NCBI GenBank assembly: GCA_964591665.1
Contig: CAZQCV010000010.1
Span: forward strand, 1 to 20,977
Reading direction: 5' to 3'
Length of the DNA stretch: 20,977 nt
Source of the DNA: CAZQCV01 sp964591665
GTDB taxonomy: Bacteria > Patescibacteriota > Minisyncoccia > Phycocordibacterales > UBA9973
Shown here: positions 19,783 to 20,977 of the stretch, one piece after another
Position numbering within the stretch: position 1 is the stretch's first letter
Layout: the number at the start of each line of letters is the position of its first letter
Notes under the pieces: model-generated
The model's database searches: none
Seen by the model: the letters and a program-made list of their open reading frames with translations, nothing else
What the model was told of the DNA's origin: nothing
Translations under genes and position numbers: made by a program

Positions 19783-20463
19783 TCAACAATCTTCTTTTAC
19801 TAAATATAAAATATTATTTTTGAATATTTTTTTTATTATGAAATCGAATCTATTAAAATCCAAACACAGATCGATGTCTGCTTGAGGTACGTTAGCTTCT
19901 TGTAGCAAAAATGAATGTGCTGGTGCCATCATAAGTTTAGTTTTTAAATCTGCCTCATCGATTTTTTTGTTATGTAATTTGTCTTGTATGTAATAGGCAA
20001 GTAGTATGTCTTCATTGTCTGTATATGTTTCTGGCGAAGTCGATATTAATGAAATGGTTTGAAAATTTTGATCTTTTATGTATTTTACAATACTGTCTGC
20101 AAGTACGAAGCTTCCAGTTAAGATTGTTTCAGCTTTTGTTGCTTCAATCAATCCTTTTGTGCCGTTCGACGTAGTATGGATAACTGTTTTTCCCGAGAAA
20201 TCCACATTTACTACCTCTGAAGGTCCATTACCGAAGTCAAATCCATCTGGTTTCTTGCCTCCTCTTTCTCCAACAAGCAGATACTCTGCGTGTTCTTTTT
20301 TTAACGCATAAGCATCTTCCAAATTTTTTACAGGAATAATTTTTTCTGCACCATTTGCAAATATATATGCTTCTGTGCTGAAAGCACGAAACACGTCAAT
20401 AACAACTGCCAATCCTGTTGCTTTCTTAGCATCTTCAATAGATTTTATGATTTTAATTTCCAT
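19783..20463 (-). CDS. 2-phosphosulfolactate phosphatase family protein (ComB-like)
   Basis: 226 residues, ATG at 20461-20463. Family motifs: AVVIDVFRAFST (19-30), GERGGKKPDGFDFGNGPSEV (65-84), HTTSNGTKGL (96-105), GSFVLAD (117-123), a DNEDILLAYYI helix (149-159) and the late LDFNRFDFI (201-209). ComB hydrolyses 2-phosphosulfolactate in coenzyme M synthesis in methanogens, but homologues occur in many bacteria without that pathway. A different phosphatase substrate is likely here. Its start codon directly abuts the stop of the NUDIX gene, forming a two-gene unit. Its last codons (KEDC, stop at 19783) overlap in another frame the truncated Ig/PG-binding gene. The unit is AT-rich, in keeping with acquisition. 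Confidence 0.85.
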   Translation of the reverse strand: MEIKIIKSIEDAKKATGLAVVIDVFRAFSTEAYIFANGAEKIIPVKNLEDAYALKKEHAEYLLVGERGGKKPDGFDFGNGPSEVVNVDFSGKTVIHTTSNGTKGLIEATKAETILTGSFVLADSIVKYIKDQNFQTISLISTSPETYTDNEDILLAYYIQDKLHNKKIDEADLKTKLMMAPAHSFLLQEANVPQADIDLCLDFNRFDFIIKKIFKNNILYLVKEDC

Positions 20464-20970
20464 TTAGATAATAAGAGTCCTCGCCTCCTTTAAAAAAGCA
20501 AGATCTCTTGGGGTAATATACAACTTTCCTTCAATTGATGTTGTGTTGTTTTCACTAAGTGCTTTGATTGCTTCTTCATAAGGGAGCCAGACAATTTCAA
20601 AACCTCGCTTCTTTTCACTTTCGGTAAAGTCAGGAATTCCTTTTAGCCCTTTGACTTTTGCAAGAAAACAATAGGAGGTCTGATTTAACTCAAATATTTT
20701 TCTATATTCAATAATTGAACCAATTTCTGTAACAATATCTATATTGCAACCTATTTCTTCAATGCACTCTCTTGAAAGTGCTAATATCTTATCTTCACCT
20801 GCTTCCACTCCTCCACCAGGCAATTTGTAATAGTTTTCTTTAGAAACGTATAGAAGCGCAATTTTTCTATCTTGATCTATAACCACAGCTCTACCAGCTT
20901 CGCGAACTGTGTACGAAGAGAGCTCCGCTTTTGATACATCCTCTGGGTTGATAATTTTGAGTAGTTGCAT
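20464..20970 (-). CDS. NUDIX hydrolase
   Basis: 168 residues, ATG at 20968-20970, preceded at the window edge by GGAG with 3-nt spacing, one of the few SD-like sites seen. NUDIX hydrolases cleave nucleoside diphosphates linked to another moiety. The Nudix box GX5EX7REUXEEXGU is complete: G53...E59...R67-E68-C69-I70-E71-E72-I73-G74-C75 (GGVEAGEDKILALSRECIEE). The preceding REAGRAVVIDQDRKIALLYV and YYKLPGGG are typical beta strands, and FEIVWLPYEEAIKAL closes the fold. Substrate is not predictable (8-oxo-dGTP, NDP-sugar or other). Followed without gap by the ComB-like gene. The upstream neighbour lies beyond the window. Confidence 0.93.
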   Translation of the reverse strand: MQLLKIINPEDVSKAELSSYTVREAGRAVVIDQDRKIALLYVSKENYYKLPGGGVEAGEDKILALSRECIEEIGCNIDIVTEIGSIIEYRKIFELNQTSYCFLAKVKGLKGIPDFTESEKKRGFEIVWLPYEEAIKALSENNTTSIEGKLYITPRDLAFLKEARTLII

Positions 20971-20977
20971 TTGCTCC

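Noticed and set aside
1..20977. CRISPR array, transposon or prophage
   Set aside because: No regularly spaced direct repeats, transposase, integrase or phage structural genes seen.

Overview
The window reads like a chromosomal segment of an ultrasmall Candidate Phyla Radiation (Patescibacteria) bacterium, most likely Parcubacteria-like. This is inference from gene content: an XRE-HTH/MurA fusion, a TsaD with an internal insertion, a short lysozyme-like secreted hydrolase, Ig-like plus peptidoglycan-binding surface proteins, tiny lysine-rich proteins, an AT-rich genome, few Shine-Dalgarno sequences, and many ATGs only 6-7 nt downstream of a -10 box. No rRNA, tRNA, CRISPR array or insertion sequence was recognised.

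Layout. 1-1466: 3' part of a large secreted FN3-like protein whose tail resembles a T9SS sorting domain. 1543-2001: small membrane/coiled-coil protein. 2022-2189: strong promoter, structured small RNA with 6S-like architecture, and terminator. 2332-2550: a 20-codon upstream ORF with a good SD, then a 46-aa histone-H1-tail-like peptide. 2641-5145: secA, ending at a bidirectional terminator. 5181-7875 (minus): HTH-murA and tsaD, 1 nt apart. 7915-8937: murB, divergent from murA across a perfect 20-bp palindrome that overlaps both -10 boxes. 8962-9504: archaeal-type cytidylate kinase. 9743-10345: lysozyme-like hydrolase with a structured leader. 10444-10905 and 11765-12175: small secreted proteins on either side of rsmE (minus).

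12248-16142 is a drug-efflux operon: a MarR regulator with two perfect inverted repeats in its promoter, two HlyD/EmrA-type adaptors and a DHA2 (EmrB/QacA) transporter. The minus strand from 18410 down to 16201 carries a 43-aa basic protein, a DUF305 membrane protein, a Spinster-like MFS transporter and a cold-shock protein. 18507-18758 is a small YdeI/OmpD-associated-type protein. It abuts without a gap an N-terminally truncated Ig/peptidoglycan-binding protein (18759-19796, minus). That truncation coincides with the end of a two-gene NUDIX and ComB-like cassette (19783-20970, minus), which suggests a recombination junction.

The central theme is envelope biology: MurA and MurB (first committed steps of peptidoglycan synthesis), SecA, a wall hydrolase, wall-binding proteins and efflux. 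The most promising regulatory hypothesis is that the HTH-MurA fusion is a DNA-binding metabolic enzyme that controls its own operon and murB through the shared palindrome.
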